Shown here: in pieces, positions 13,984 to 21,273 of the stretch
Layout: every line of letters begins with the position of its first letter
Position numbering within the stretch: the first letter of the stretch is position 1
Assembly (NCBI GenBank): GCA_002405755.1
Contig: DHMK01000010.1
Location: 25,739-48,970 of the forward strand
Length of the DNA stretch: 23,232 nt
Source: Clostridiales bacterium UBA4644
GTDB lineage: Bacteria > Bacillota > Clostridia > Oscillospirales > Butyricicoccaceae
Reading direction: 5' to 3'
Program-made: the position numbers and the translations under genes
The notes under the pieces: model-generated
What the model saw: only the letters and a program-made list of their open reading frames with translations
Databases searched by the model: none
Told to the model about the DNA's origin: nothing

Positions 13984-14130
13984 ATGAAGCAGAGAAAAAA
14001 GCATCGGATCCCGCCGGTGATCGCGCCGGCAGGCCTTCGGGCAGACAGTCTTCGCCCGGGCAATGTCCCCACGCCGGACGATCAGAGCGTGGAGGAGGAG
14101 CATCGCTGGCGGGAGGAGCACATTCAATAA
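13984..14130 (+). CDS. small uncharacterised charged protein
   Basis: 48 aa, no recognised family. CGGAGGTG (13968-13975) lies about 10 bases before the ATG; an in-frame GTG at 13978 is too close to that site. The N-terminus is basic (MKQRKKHRIPP), the middle has Pro/Ala-rich PVIAPAGLRA, and the C-terminus is acidic with Trp and His (EEEHRWREEHIQ). No membrane segment or signal. The good ribosome site, ordered sequence and terminator behind it argue for a real gene. Confidence 0.6.
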   Translation: MKQRKKHRIPPVIAPAGLRADSLRPGNVPTPDDQSVEEEHRWREEHIQ

Positions 14131-14162
14131 AAGCCTTCGCCCAAGGGCGCAGGCAGACGCAA

Positions 14163-14206
14163 GAAAAAACACGGTGCAGCTTCGCAAGGGCGGCTGCGCC
14201 GTGTTT
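14163..14206. terminator. bidirectional intrinsic terminator
   Basis: 14167-14180 pairs with 14193-14206 (14 bp, one G-T) around a 12-base loop. The left A-run (14163-14169) gives a long U-run for the minus-strand operon ending with the MATE gene; the right side ends in TTT for the plus strand. Confidence 0.85.
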
Positions 14207-14230
14207 GCATTTGAGGGGAAATGGGGCCGC

Positions 14231-15661
14231 TCAGTCCTCTGCGCGCAGGGGCTGATCCTTCCAGGCGTCCAGCCACTTGCGGCGGCGGAAGCGGATAAAG
14301 CTGATGGCGCCCCGCACCACCCAGTCCAGCGCCATGGCCAGCCAGACGGCGGTAAGGTTCCAGGAGAAAACGCGGATGAGCAAAAGGGCCAGCGGCAGAC
14401 GCACCAGCCACATACCGGCCACGGAGATATAGAAGGGCCAGCGGGTGTCGCCCGCGCCGCGCAAAACGCCGCCCAGCACATTGCCCACGGCCACCAGCGG
14501 CTCCACAAAGGCTTCGATGCGCAGCATCTTCACGCCCAGCGCGATGACGGCAGGCTCCCGGGTGAAAAACCGGAGGATCTGCGGCGCAAACAGAAACATG
14601 GCGGAGCCCATCACCGTCATGACGCCTATGCCCATCAGGGTGCAAAGCCCGCCCAGACGATAGGCCCGGTCTTTTTTGCCGCCGCCCAGATTCTGAGCCA
14701 CCAGCGTGGTGGCGGCGATGGAAAAGCCGAAGACCGGCATATAGCAGATGGATTCGCCGGTGTTGGCCAGCTGGTGGGCCGCCAGCGAGACGGTGCCCAG
14801 GCTGGTGATCAGGGCCGTGCTGACGACCTGCCCCACGGAGATGGTGGCCCGCTCCAGCAGACTGGGAACGCCCAGGGAGACTGCCTGCCGGATGATCGCC
14901 GGCCGGGGACGGAAGCTCTCGGAAAGATGGATCTGCGTGGGGACTCTCCGCAAAAAGAGCATCAGCAGCATGCTGCCGCCGGAAAAGGCCGTGGCCAGCG
15001 CCGTGGCGGCCGCCGCGCCGGCAACGCCCCAGCCTGCGCCGGGCATGGTGAAGGTAAGACCGAAGACGGTGAGCTGCCGGGTGGGGTAGATCAGCAGAAA
15101 ATTGCCGGCCACATTGATCAGGTTGGTGGCAAGGTTGAATTTCAGCGGCGTTTTGGTGTCGCCGGTGCAGCGCAGGATGTTGGAACACACCACCAGCGAG
15201 GTATTGAAGAAATAAGCGCCGCCGATGATGCGGAAATAGGCGGTGGACAGGGGCGCGATCTCCGGATCCGCCTTCATCCAGACGGGCAGATTGGGGGCGA
15301 TGATCAGCTCCACCAGCAGCGTGAGAAACGCGCCGATGACGGCGATGGAAAGCACCGCCTGCCGGATCACCTCCCGGGCCTCATCGGGCCGGCCCGCGCC
15401 CAGGCGGCGGGCCACCATCACGGAATAGCCCACGCCGGCGGCGTTCATCACGCCCATCAAAAGCCAGATGGTGGAGCTGGTGAGCCCAACTGCGGCGGTG
15501 GCGTTGGTGCCCATATAGCCCACCATGGCGGTGTCGACATAATTCACCGCCGTCTGCAGCAGTTGCTCCACCACCGTGGGCCAGGCCAGCATCAAGATCA
15601 GCTTCCAGGCGGGCGTGCCGCTGTCCAAAAGGTCCAGTTGTCGCTTCGGCTTGCTTGTCAT
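14231..15661 (-). CDS. MATE-family multidrug/metabolite exporter
   Basis: 476 aa with about 12 membrane segments, the size of MATE (NorM/DinF-like) Na+- or H+-coupled antiporters. Typical stretches are LAWPTVVEQLLQTAVNYVDTAMVG in the first helix, ATAAVGLTSSTIW, GVGYSVMVARRLGAG, and the internal repeat with SLGVPSLLERATISVGQVVS and GFSIAATTLVAQNLGGGKKDRA. The substrate is not predictable. The ATG at 15661 has AAGGAG upstream and follows the rhomboid stop by 22 bp. It is the last gene of the six-gene minus-strand operon, just before the hairpin at 14167-14206. Confidence 0.93.
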   Translation of the reverse strand: MTSKPKRQLDLLDSGTPAWKLILMLAWPTVVEQLLQTAVNYVDTAMVGYMGTNATAAVGLTSSTIWLLMGVMNAAGVGYSVMVARRLGAGRPDEAREVIRQAVLSIAVIGAFLTLLVELIIAPNLPVWMKADPEIAPLSTAYFRIIGGAYFFNTSLVVCSNILRCTGDTKTPLKFNLATNLINVAGNFLLIYPTRQLTVFGLTFTMPGAGWGVAGAAAATALATAFSGGSMLLMLFLRRVPTQIHLSESFRPRPAIIRQAVSLGVPSLLERATISVGQVVSTALITSLGTVSLAAHQLANTGESICYMPVFGFSIAATTLVAQNLGGGKKDRAYRLGGLCTLMGIGVMTVMGSAMFLFAPQILRFFTREPAVIALGVKMLRIEAFVEPLVAVGNVLGGVLRGAGDTRWPFYISVAGMWLVRLPLALLLIRVFSWNLTAVWLAMALDWVVRGAISFIRFRRRKWLDAWKDQPLRAED

Positions 15662-15683
15662 AAGAGCTCCTTTCCGGAACAGG

Positions 15684-16259
15684 TCATCTCCGGCGGCCGG
15701 AACGCATGGAAAAGCCCAGGGCCGTTCCGCAGACGCCGCCGATGATATGGGTCAGATGAGAGATGCCGTCGGTGGTGAACAGGGCGTCGTAGATCTCCTG
15801 CCCCAGGTAAAAGACGGCCACCAGGATCAGCGTCAGGGGGATGCGGCCGTTTTTCGTGCCGGCCAGGGAGGAAAGAAAGATCAGCATGAAAACGACGCCG
15901 GAGGCTCCCAGCAGCGCCGTGCCGGGAGAGAGGATGCAGTGGGCCGCGCCGGAGACAAAGGCCGTAACCAGCATGGCCAGAAGCAGGCTGCGGCTTCCGT
16001 ATTTTTCCTCCGCCGCCGGGCCAAGGATCAGAAGATAGAGCACATTGCCCTGAAAGTGCGTCCAGCTGGCATGGCCCAGCACATGACCGAACAGGCGGAA
16101 ATAGGTCAGCGGATCGGCCAGGCTGCTGCGGTAGACGCAGAAAAACAGGTCGTTGCTCCGCCCGCCGGTGGCGTCGGAAAGCAGCAGCGCCCCCGTGCAC
16201 AGCAGCACATAGGTCAGGACCACCGGGGAATTGTACTGGAGCTTTTTCAGAAAAAACAC
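15684..16259 (-). CDS. rhomboid-family intramembrane serine protease
   Basis: 191 aa from the GTG at 16257-16259. It has six hydrophobic segments and the rhomboid signature: HFQGN (68-72), GPAAEEKYG, the nucleophile in GASG (S120) and the catalytic histidine in THIIGGVCG (H171). Rhomboids cut membrane-spanning substrates within the bilayer. Start choice is unusual: the GTG is inside the GGAGGTG ribosome site itself, while GGAGG (16259-16263) is ideally placed, 8 bases, before a CTG at 16248-16250. That would give MKKLQYNSPVV, a more typical N-terminus (188 aa). It begins 15 bp after the XpaC-family stop. Confidence 0.92.
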   Translation of the reverse strand: MFFLKKLQYNSPVVLTYVLLCTGALLLSDATGGRSNDLFFCVYRSSLADPLTYFRLFGHVLGHASWTHFQGNVLYLLILGPAAEEKYGSRSLLLAMLVTAFVSGAAHCILSPGTALLGASGVVFMLIFLSSLAGTKNGRIPLTLILVAVFYLGQEIYDALFTTDGISHLTHIIGGVCGTALGFSMRSGRRR

Positions 16260-16263
16260 CTCC
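16259..16263 (-). promoter_or_regulatory. ribosome site deciding the rhomboid start
   Basis: GGAGG on the minus strand overlaps the only standard start (GTG) and is 8 bases from an in-frame CTG. An in-frame TGA lies just upstream (16275-16277), so no earlier start exists. Confidence 0.55.
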
Positions 16264-16274
16264 GCATCGCCGGC

Positions 16275-17636
16275 TCAGCGCCGGAGCAGATCGTCGTCCT
16301 GCTTCAGCGAGCCGAAGGGATCCAGATCGGAGAGTCCCTCCATGCTCATCATGTTTTCCAGGACGGTGATGTCGGAGGTCACATCCATGGCCTCGCTGTC
16401 GAACAGAGCGTCCAGCTGCTTTTCAAAGCCCTGCACCAGCTTGTCCATGATCTCCTCCACATCCTTCATGGCGGCGGCGATGTTGCCGCCCTCCACGCCG
16501 GAGCGCTCCATTCTGGCGTAGGATTCCAGAATGCTGAAGGTCTTGGGCAGATAATGGTTGCGGAACTGCCGGAGCTGGGGCTCCTTTTCCGGGTGCTCGT
16601 CCGCGTAGGCGAGGATCTGGTGGGTCAGGTCCTCCAGACGCTCCATCCGCTGGGAGATATATTCGTCCTGAATGCTGTCGTTCAGCTGGCGGATGCGCGT
16701 TTCCTCGGGATAGACCCTGCGGCCGGCGGCGTCCTCCTCCGGCACCTGCGCCGGGGCCTTTTCCGGGGCCTTCTCCGGCGCGGCCTTGGATGCGGCGGCG
16801 TCGGGATAGGTCAGGGCGCGGCCTGCAGCATCGATATACATACCCTTCAGCAGGCCCTCGCTGAGCATCCAGTTCAGGTCGTCGCAGCAGCGCTTGTAGC
16901 TGGTGGGAATGGCGGCGGCCAGCTCGTCGATGCTCATCCGCCGCCGATCGCCCAGCATGGCGGCATAGGTGCGGCAGCGCATGACCCGGTCATGACTGCG
17001 GGAGCCGCTGATGTGGAGCACCGCGCCGGGGATACAGATGCTCATGGCGCAGATCAGCGAGGCGAGCGTGGCCTCCCAAAACGTCGCAGTAAAAAGCCCC
17101 GCGGAGATGGCCGTCAGCATAACGAGGGCAGCTATAAAGGCGCCGCAGCCAAGGATGATGGCGCCCGCCAGCCGCAGGCCCTTGCCGGTGCGGGGGTTCA
17201 GCTTATGATGATCCAGCAGAGAGGCGCGGGGACGGGGCTGCTGCGTCTGCGGCCGGGGCGGAGGGGAAGCCTGCCGGGCTTTTTCGGCCTGCGGCCCCTG
17301 CTGCGCCGGCTGGGCAGCGCCATAGTTATAATGATAGGTCCCGTCGGCGTTCCACTTGCCGTAGCGGGCGGAGGTGGAGGCGCCCGCAAAGGGCTGACTT
17401 TGCTGGGGCGGCTGATAGGAACGCTGTCCGTCTACCTCGCGCCAGGTGGCGTCCTGGGCGTTTTTGGCCCATTCGCTGTCGCTGCGGCGGGCCGCGCCGT
17501 TGGTGCGCTGGCTGTAATCCTGCCACAGACGGACGCCAAGCAGGATCGCGCCGGGCCAGAAGCTGAAGCAGAAGCCCAGGACGATGAGCCAGACGGGGAT
17601 CTTCCCCTTTTCCGAGTTTTGATTGTTGTTTGCCAT
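16275..17636 (-). CDS. XpaC-family (5-bromo-4-chloroindolyl phosphate hydrolysis) membrane protein with winged-helix-like insert
   Basis: 453 aa. Order: one membrane segment (13-37), a Gln/Pro-rich linker (60-135), a pair of membrane segments (154-182 and 186-210), a winged-helix-like region (215-275; RTYAAMLGDRRRMSIDELAAAIP, DDLNWMLSEGLLKGMYID), a Pro/Glu/Ala linker with repeated APEK (283-300), and the XpaC-like domain (305-453) with RNHYLPKTFSILESYARME. XpaC relatives are typically paired with TelA-like proteins, which is not seen here, and true phosphatase activity is doubtful. The ATG has AGGAGG 11 bases upstream. Fourth gene of the minus-strand operon; 54 bp after the GNAT stop, a gap holding a GC-rich hairpin. 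Confidence 0.82.
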   Translation of the reverse strand: MANNNQNSEKGKIPVWLIVLGFCFSFWPGAILLGVRLWQDYSQRTNGAARRSDSEWAKNAQDATWREVDGQRSYQPPQQSQPFAGASTSARYGKWNADGTYHYNYGAAQPAQQGPQAEKARQASPPPRPQTQQPRPRASLLDHHKLNPRTGKGLRLAGAIILGCGAFIAALVMLTAISAGLFTATFWEATLASLICAMSICIPGAVLHISGSRSHDRVMRCRTYAAMLGDRRRMSIDELAAAIPTSYKRCCDDLNWMLSEGLLKGMYIDAAGRALTYPDAAASKAAPEKAPEKAPAQVPEEDAAGRRVYPEETRIRQLNDSIQDEYISQRMERLEDLTHQILAYADEHPEKEPQLRQFRNHYLPKTFSILESYARMERSGVEGGNIAAAMKDVEEIMDKLVQGFEKQLDALFDSEAMDVTSDITVLENMMSMEGLSDLDPFGSLKQDDDLLRR

Positions 17637-17661
17637 AGAGCGAAACCCCTCCTTATGAGAA

Positions 17662-17684
17662 GGCCGCGCCGGAACCGGGCGGCC
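17662..17684 (-). other. GC-rich hairpin between GNAT and XpaC-family genes
   Basis: 17662-17672 pairs with 17675-17684 (about 9-10 bp, one bulged base). There is no T-run after it, so it is unlikely to end transcription; it may be an RNA stability or processing element that sets the ratio of upstream to downstream genes. Confidence 0.4.
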
Positions 17685-17690
17685 GAAAGA

Positions 17691-18182
17691 TCAGTCCAGC
17701 GCCTCCAGCGCCATGGGAATGACGGTGAGCCCGTCCTCCTGCCGCTCCGCGGCAGTGGCCCGGAAGCCCTGCTTCAGGAAAAAGCCCCGGGAATAGGGGG
17801 TGGCGTTGACGGTGATGCGGCGGATGGCCGGGTCGATGGAGCGGCAGTCGATGATGGCGTGCTTCAGCAGATTGGAGGCCACGCCCTGCCGGTGGTATTC
17901 TCCGTCCACATAGAGCAGCAGGATATGGTCCAGCCCCCGCATGGCGCATACGCCCACCAGATAGTCGCCGTCCCAGGCGCCCCAGAAGCGGATATCGCCA
18001 TCGCCGGCCCGCTGGAGCATATATTCATAGTCGATGCGGGCCCAGAACTCATCCAGCGCCTCCTGGGAAAGCTCCTCCGATTCAAAGGTGGAAAATACAT
18101 CCCATACCAGCGCCAGCGCTTCCTCCAGCTGACAGCCGGGCAGCGGGCCGATGGTCTTCCGATCCTGTTTCATTTCTTCCAT
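17691..18182 (-). CDS. GNAT-family N-acetyltransferase
   Basis: 163 aa. The GNAT core is clear: a first helix LEEALALVWDVFSTFE, strand DGDYLVGVCAMRGLDHILLLYVDGEYHRQGVASNLLKHAI with the acetyl-CoA pyrophosphate loop HRQGVA, then RRITVNATPYSRGFFLKQGF, the usual motif B. The substrate is not predictable. The ATG at 18180-18182 has AGAGGA upstream; an internal ATG at 18173 would give MKQDRK. It lies 15 bp after the D-serine ammonia-lyase stop, third gene of the operon. Confidence 0.9.
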   Translation of the reverse strand: MEEMKQDRKTIGPLPGCQLEEALALVWDVFSTFESEELSQEALDEFWARIDYEYMLQRAGDGDIRFWGAWDGDYLVGVCAMRGLDHILLLYVDGEYHRQGVASNLLKHAIIDCRSIDPAIRRITVNATPYSRGFFLKQGFRATAAERQEDGLTVIPMALEALD

Positions 18183-18197
18183 AGGTCGATCCTCTTT

Positions 18198-19529
18198 TCA
18201 AAGATACATAGTCTGATAGGTCTGCCGGACGGTCTCCGGCACCAGCGCGCCGCCGGTGGCCCAGGCGATATGGGTGCAGGAGGGAAGCTTTTCTGCAAGG
18301 CCGTGGGCCTGCAGATAGGCGCGGCCCTCCGGCGTCCGGAGCAGCAGGACCGGGCCCTGGAAGGCGGCGCAGGCGCTGGGCTCCAGGAAGATATCCTCCT
18401 CTGCCAGCAGCTCCCGCAGGAAGGGATAAAGCGCCCGGTCCTGAACGGTCACCTCGCCGGAGAGCAGCGGCTCCATCACCCGGCCCACAAAGCCGGAGGG
18501 GCGGCCCACCGCCAGTCCGTCGGCCTCGGTAAGGCCGGAAAGGCCCAGGTCCTGAACGGAGACGGCATTGTGCAGGCCGGTGGCCATGCCGATGAGCATA
18601 CAGGGGGCCTGGACCGGCTCGGCAAAAAAGCAGTGGACGCTGTCGCCGAAGACCTGCTTCAGCCCGAAGGTCACGCCGCCGGGCGCGCCGCCCACGCCGC
18701 AGGGAATGGTCACCAGCAGCGGATGGGCCGCGTCTACGGGGATGCTTTGGGCCTCCAACTGCTTCTGCAGCCGCAGCGCCGCCACCGCATAGCCCAGAAA
18801 CAGATCCCGGGAGTTTTCATCATCTACGAAATAGCTCATGGGGTCCGCATCGGAGCGGGCGCGGCCCTGCCGGACGGCTTCGCCGTAGTCGGAGGCGTAT
18901 TCGATGACCTGCACCCCGTGGGAGCGGAGCAGGTCCTTTTTCCACTGCCGGGCGTCTGCGCTCATGTGGACGATGACCCGATAGCCGATGTGGGCGGAGG
19001 CGATGCCGATGCTCAGGCCCAGATTGCCGGTGGAGCCCACCTGAACGGTGTAGCGGGAGAAAAACTGCCGCAGCTCCGGGCTGGCCAGCCGGGCATAGTC
19101 GTCGGTCTGCTTCAGCAGACCGTGGCCCAGCGCCAGCTCCTCCGTGTGCTTGAGCACCTCGTAGATGCCGCCCCGGGCCTTGACGGAGCCGGCGATGGCA
19201 AGATGACTGTCCTGCTTCAGCAGCAGGCGGCCGGGAAGCTCCATGGAAAAGCGCCGCTCCAGCGCCTTTTGCATCCGGGGGATGGGCGTCAGGGGCGATT
19301 CGATGATGCCGCCCTGGGCCGCCGTCTCGGGAAAGCAGACCGCAATAAAGGGGGCAAACCGGGCCAGCCGGGCCTCGGCGTCCCGAATGTCCGCCATGGA
19401 AAGCTCCATGCCGGCGAGCGCCTCCGCCGCAGGGCAAAGATGGGGGTTGATCCAGCAGACCTCCTCTGCCGCCGCCACCCGGGGCAGAACAGGGTCGCGC
19501 TGCAGCAGCGCATCACGGGTCAGTTTCAT
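18198..19529 (-). CDS. dsdA: D-serine ammonia-lyase
   Basis: 443 aa, essentially the length of E. coli DsdA (442). PLP fold-type II enzyme that deaminates D-serine to pyruvate and ammonia. Visible motifs: GSVKARGG with K117 as the PLP lysine, the phosphate loop GSTGNLG (165-171), ESPLTPIPRMQ and DSHLAIAGS near the N-terminus, YFVDDENSRDLFLGYAVAA, and CGVGGAPGGVTFGL, all characteristic of DsdA rather than L-threonine/L-serine dehydratases. The start has GGGAGG 8 bases upstream. It is the second gene of the operon, 15 bp after the ParB-fold gene. Roles include D-serine detoxification or use as carbon and nitrogen. Confidence 0.93.
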   Translation of the reverse strand: MKLTRDALLQRDPVLPRVAAAEEVCWINPHLCPAAEALAGMELSMADIRDAEARLARFAPFIAVCFPETAAQGGIIESPLTPIPRMQKALERRFSMELPGRLLLKQDSHLAIAGSVKARGGIYEVLKHTEELALGHGLLKQTDDYARLASPELRQFFSRYTVQVGSTGNLGLSIGIASAHIGYRVIVHMSADARQWKKDLLRSHGVQVIEYASDYGEAVRQGRARSDADPMSYFVDDENSRDLFLGYAVAALRLQKQLEAQSIPVDAAHPLLVTIPCGVGGAPGGVTFGLKQVFGDSVHCFFAEPVQAPCMLIGMATGLHNAVSVQDLGLSGLTEADGLAVGRPSGFVGRVMEPLLSGEVTVQDRALYPFLRELLAEEDIFLEPSACAAFQGPVLLLRTPEGRAYLQAHGLAEKLPSCTHIAWATGGALVPETVRQTYQTMYL

Positions 19530-19544
19530 GCAAAAGCCTCCCTT

Positions 19545-20114
19545 TCAGTTGGCGTCGCCGCGCTCCTGCCGCAGCTCGCCGCCATAATACTTGAACAGCT
19601 TGCCCTGGGGATCCTCATAGAAAAAGGCGCTGAGATTTTTCTCGCAGCCGTAAAGAGTATAGTCCTCCGGCGCATAGGTCCGGGCCTTGTCCAGCGCGGC
19701 CTTGTTCCGGGCGGTGAGCAGATTGTTGCCCCGGCGGCACCGCTCCAGCCAGAAAAACTCAAAGGAGGCGGGCTGCAGGATCCGGCCCTGCAGCTGAGAG
19801 ACAGAATCGATGCCGGCCTTGCGGCACCAGCCCAGCGCCATGCGGTAGAGCCGCTGCCCCACCTTGGAAACGGTATTGGTGTCCTTGTCCCAATAGACCG
19901 TCAGCGTGGGGCGGCCCAGCTGCCAGGCGGCAAAGGCCCGGTGGTGGCCGTCGGTCAGGACGGGCTTGCCGTCGCCGAAGTCAAACACCGGCAGCGGCGC
20001 AAAGCCGGAAAAATCCTCCTGCATGGCCTGCGCCTTGACGGCTTCCAGCTTGCGCTGGTTGAGATAGAGCTCGGTGACGCCCAGCTCCGGAATGGCAACT
20101 TCAAAGGTCTCCAT
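19545..20114 (-). CDS. ParB/sulfiredoxin-fold protein with DGHHR motif
   Basis: 189 aa. The first 80 residues fit a ParB/Srx fold: ELGVTELYLNQRKLEAVK, then PLPVFDFGDGKPVLTDGHHRAFAAWQLG (DGHHR at 55-59), equivalent to the nucleotide-binding box of ParB-fold proteins. The C-terminal 110 residues (RLYRMALGWCRKAGI, ASFEFFWLERCRRGNNLL, ENLSAFFYE-like end) are not recognised. No helix-turn-helix follows, so a partition or DNA-binding role is unlikely. Some ParB-fold proteins (archaeal SerK, staphylococcal SbnI) phosphorylate free serine, and the next gene is D-serine ammonia-lyase. The ATG at 20114 has GGAG 9 bases upstream; an ATG at 20129 lacks a site. First gene of the minus-strand operon. Confidence 0.75.
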   Translation of the reverse strand: METFEVAIPELGVTELYLNQRKLEAVKAQAMQEDFSGFAPLPVFDFGDGKPVLTDGHHRAFAAWQLGRPTLTVYWDKDTNTVSKVGQRLYRMALGWCRKAGIDSVSQLQGRILQPASFEFFWLERCRRGNNLLTARNKAALDKARTYAPEDYTLYGCEKNLSAFFYEDPQGKLFKYYGGELRQERGDAN

Positions 20115-20152
20115 AGACAAACGCTCCATTATTTCATAAAAATTCAACCTAT

Positions 20153-20181
20153 ATTGTAGCAGGTTTCTGCGCCGTTCGCAA
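20153..20181 (-). promoter_or_regulatory. extended -10 promoter of the minus-strand six-gene operon
   Basis: Minus strand TACAAT (20153-20158) preceded by TGC (20159-20161), with TTGCGA (20176-20181) exactly 17 bases upstream. Confidence 0.65.
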
Positions 20182-20220
20182 GGGATTCCCGGTCGACTTA
20201 AAAAAGAATTATAGCGGGCG

Positions 20221-20249
20221 TTGTACGCTGGGGAAAACTGTGCTATAAT
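20221..20249 (+). promoter_or_regulatory. extended -10 promoter of the kinase-murQ region
   Basis: Perfect TATAAT (20244-20249) preceded by TGC (20241-20243); a weak -35 TTGTAC (20221-20226) is 17 bases upstream. It is 68 bases before the kinase start. Confidence 0.65.
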
Positions 20250-20316
20250 CAACTTACTTATACGCCGGCAAGCTGCGGCGCAGGCAGCGCCCGCTTCCGG
20301 AAGGAGGAGCCTTTTT

Positions 20317-21252
20317 ATGGAATATTTCAGCATTCAGGATATGAACGATGCGGCCCGGGATCCGGCGGAGCTGATCCGCTGGAGCGAGAAGCAGTATGCC
20401 GCCAAGATCCAGGCGGCGGCAGAGCGGATCCTGGAGGCCTCCCGGCAGGGCAAGCCGCTGGTGCTGCTGGCCGGGCCCTCCGGCAGCGGAAAGACCACCA
20501 CTGCCCAGAAAATCGAGCAGTGGCTGGACGACCACGGCCACCCCTGCCTGACCCTTTCCATGGACAATTATTACTATCGCCGGGCAGACGGCTGGATGCC
20601 CACCGACGAGGAGGGCCAGACCGACTATGAATCGCCGGAGCTGCTGGATCTGCCGCTGCTGCGGGAGCATCTGGAAAAGCTGGCGGAATGTAAACCGGTG
20701 GAGATGCCCGTTTTTGACTTTGCCGCCCAGAAGCGCGCGGATCAGACCATCCATGTAGAGCGCCATCCCGGCGAGATCATCGTCATGGAGGGCATCCACG
20801 CGCTGAACCCCCAGGTCCTGGGCCAGGAGAGCGCCCTGGCCACCGGCGTTTATATCAGCGTGCGCACCCGGGTGGTGGAGGAAAACGGCTTCGTGCTCCA
20901 TCCCTCCCGGATCCGGCTGGCTCGCCGTCTGCTGCGGGACGCTCACAGCCGGGGACAGAAGTTTGAGGATACCATCATCAAGCTGCGCTCCGTTTCCCGG
21001 GGCGAGCGGCTCTATATCATGCCCCACAAAAACAACGCGGAGATCCAGTTCAACACCTTCATGCCCTACGAGCTGCCCGTTTACCGCAACGAGCTGACCC
21101 TCGGGCTGAACAAGATGGATCAGAGATTTCTGGAGGACGAGGGGGTCTCCGAGCTGCTGCCCATGCTGCGGCAGCTGGAGCCGGTGAGCCGGAAGCTAGT
21201 GCCCAAGGACGCCCTGATCCGGGAATTCATCGGTCAGGACGATGACGAATAA
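20317..21252 (+). CDS. uridine kinase-family nucleoside kinase
   Basis: 311 aa. Residues 48-60 hold the P-loop LVLLAGPSGSGKTT (GPSGSGKT 53-60), then SMDNYYYRRADGW (D83 as the likely catalytic base), YESPELLDLPLLREHL, PVFDFAAQKR and IIVMEGIHALNP, the layout of the uridine/phosphoribulokinase-like family. In many Firmicutes this kinase type follows TGS/ThrRS-like domains; here the first 45 residues are a short helix instead. The natural substrate is not certain. AAGGAGGAG (20301-20309) is 7 bases before the ATG; the upstream frame from 20221 lies over the promoter. It is 21 bp before murQ, so co-transcription is likely. Confidence 0.88.
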   Translation: MEYFSIQDMNDAARDPAELIRWSEKQYAAKIQAAAERILEASRQGKPLVLLAGPSGSGKTTTAQKIEQWLDDHGHPCLTLSMDNYYYRRADGWMPTDEEGQTDYESPELLDLPLLREHLEKLAECKPVEMPVFDFAAQKRADQTIHVERHPGEIIVMEGIHALNPQVLGQESALATGVYISVRTRVVEENGFVLHPSRIRLARRLLRDAHSRGQKFEDTIIKLRSVSRGERLYIMPHKNNAEIQFNTFMPYELPVYRNELTLGLNKMDQRFLEDEGVSELLPMLRQLEPVSRKLVPKDALIREFIGQDDDE

Positions 21253-21273
21253 GCGCGAAAGGCGGAACGGATC

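Noticed and set aside
14063..15745. A 560-codon plus-strand frame across the MATE gene
   Set aside because: Shadow of the MATE transporter, with a His/Gln/Gly-rich product and no family features.
19545..20114. Chromosome partitioning protein ParB
   Set aside because: Only the ParB/Srx fold box is present; no helix-turn-helix, no parA neighbour and a metabolic operon context.
15576..20159. A 1527-codon open frame on the plus strand, antisense to six genes
   Set aside because: It runs through the start of the MATE gene, rhomboid, XpaC-family, GNAT, dsdA and ParB-fold genes, all well supported on the minus strand. Its product is a low-information mix of Gly, Ala, Gln, His and Arg with no domain, as expected from a GC-rich shadow frame lacking stops.
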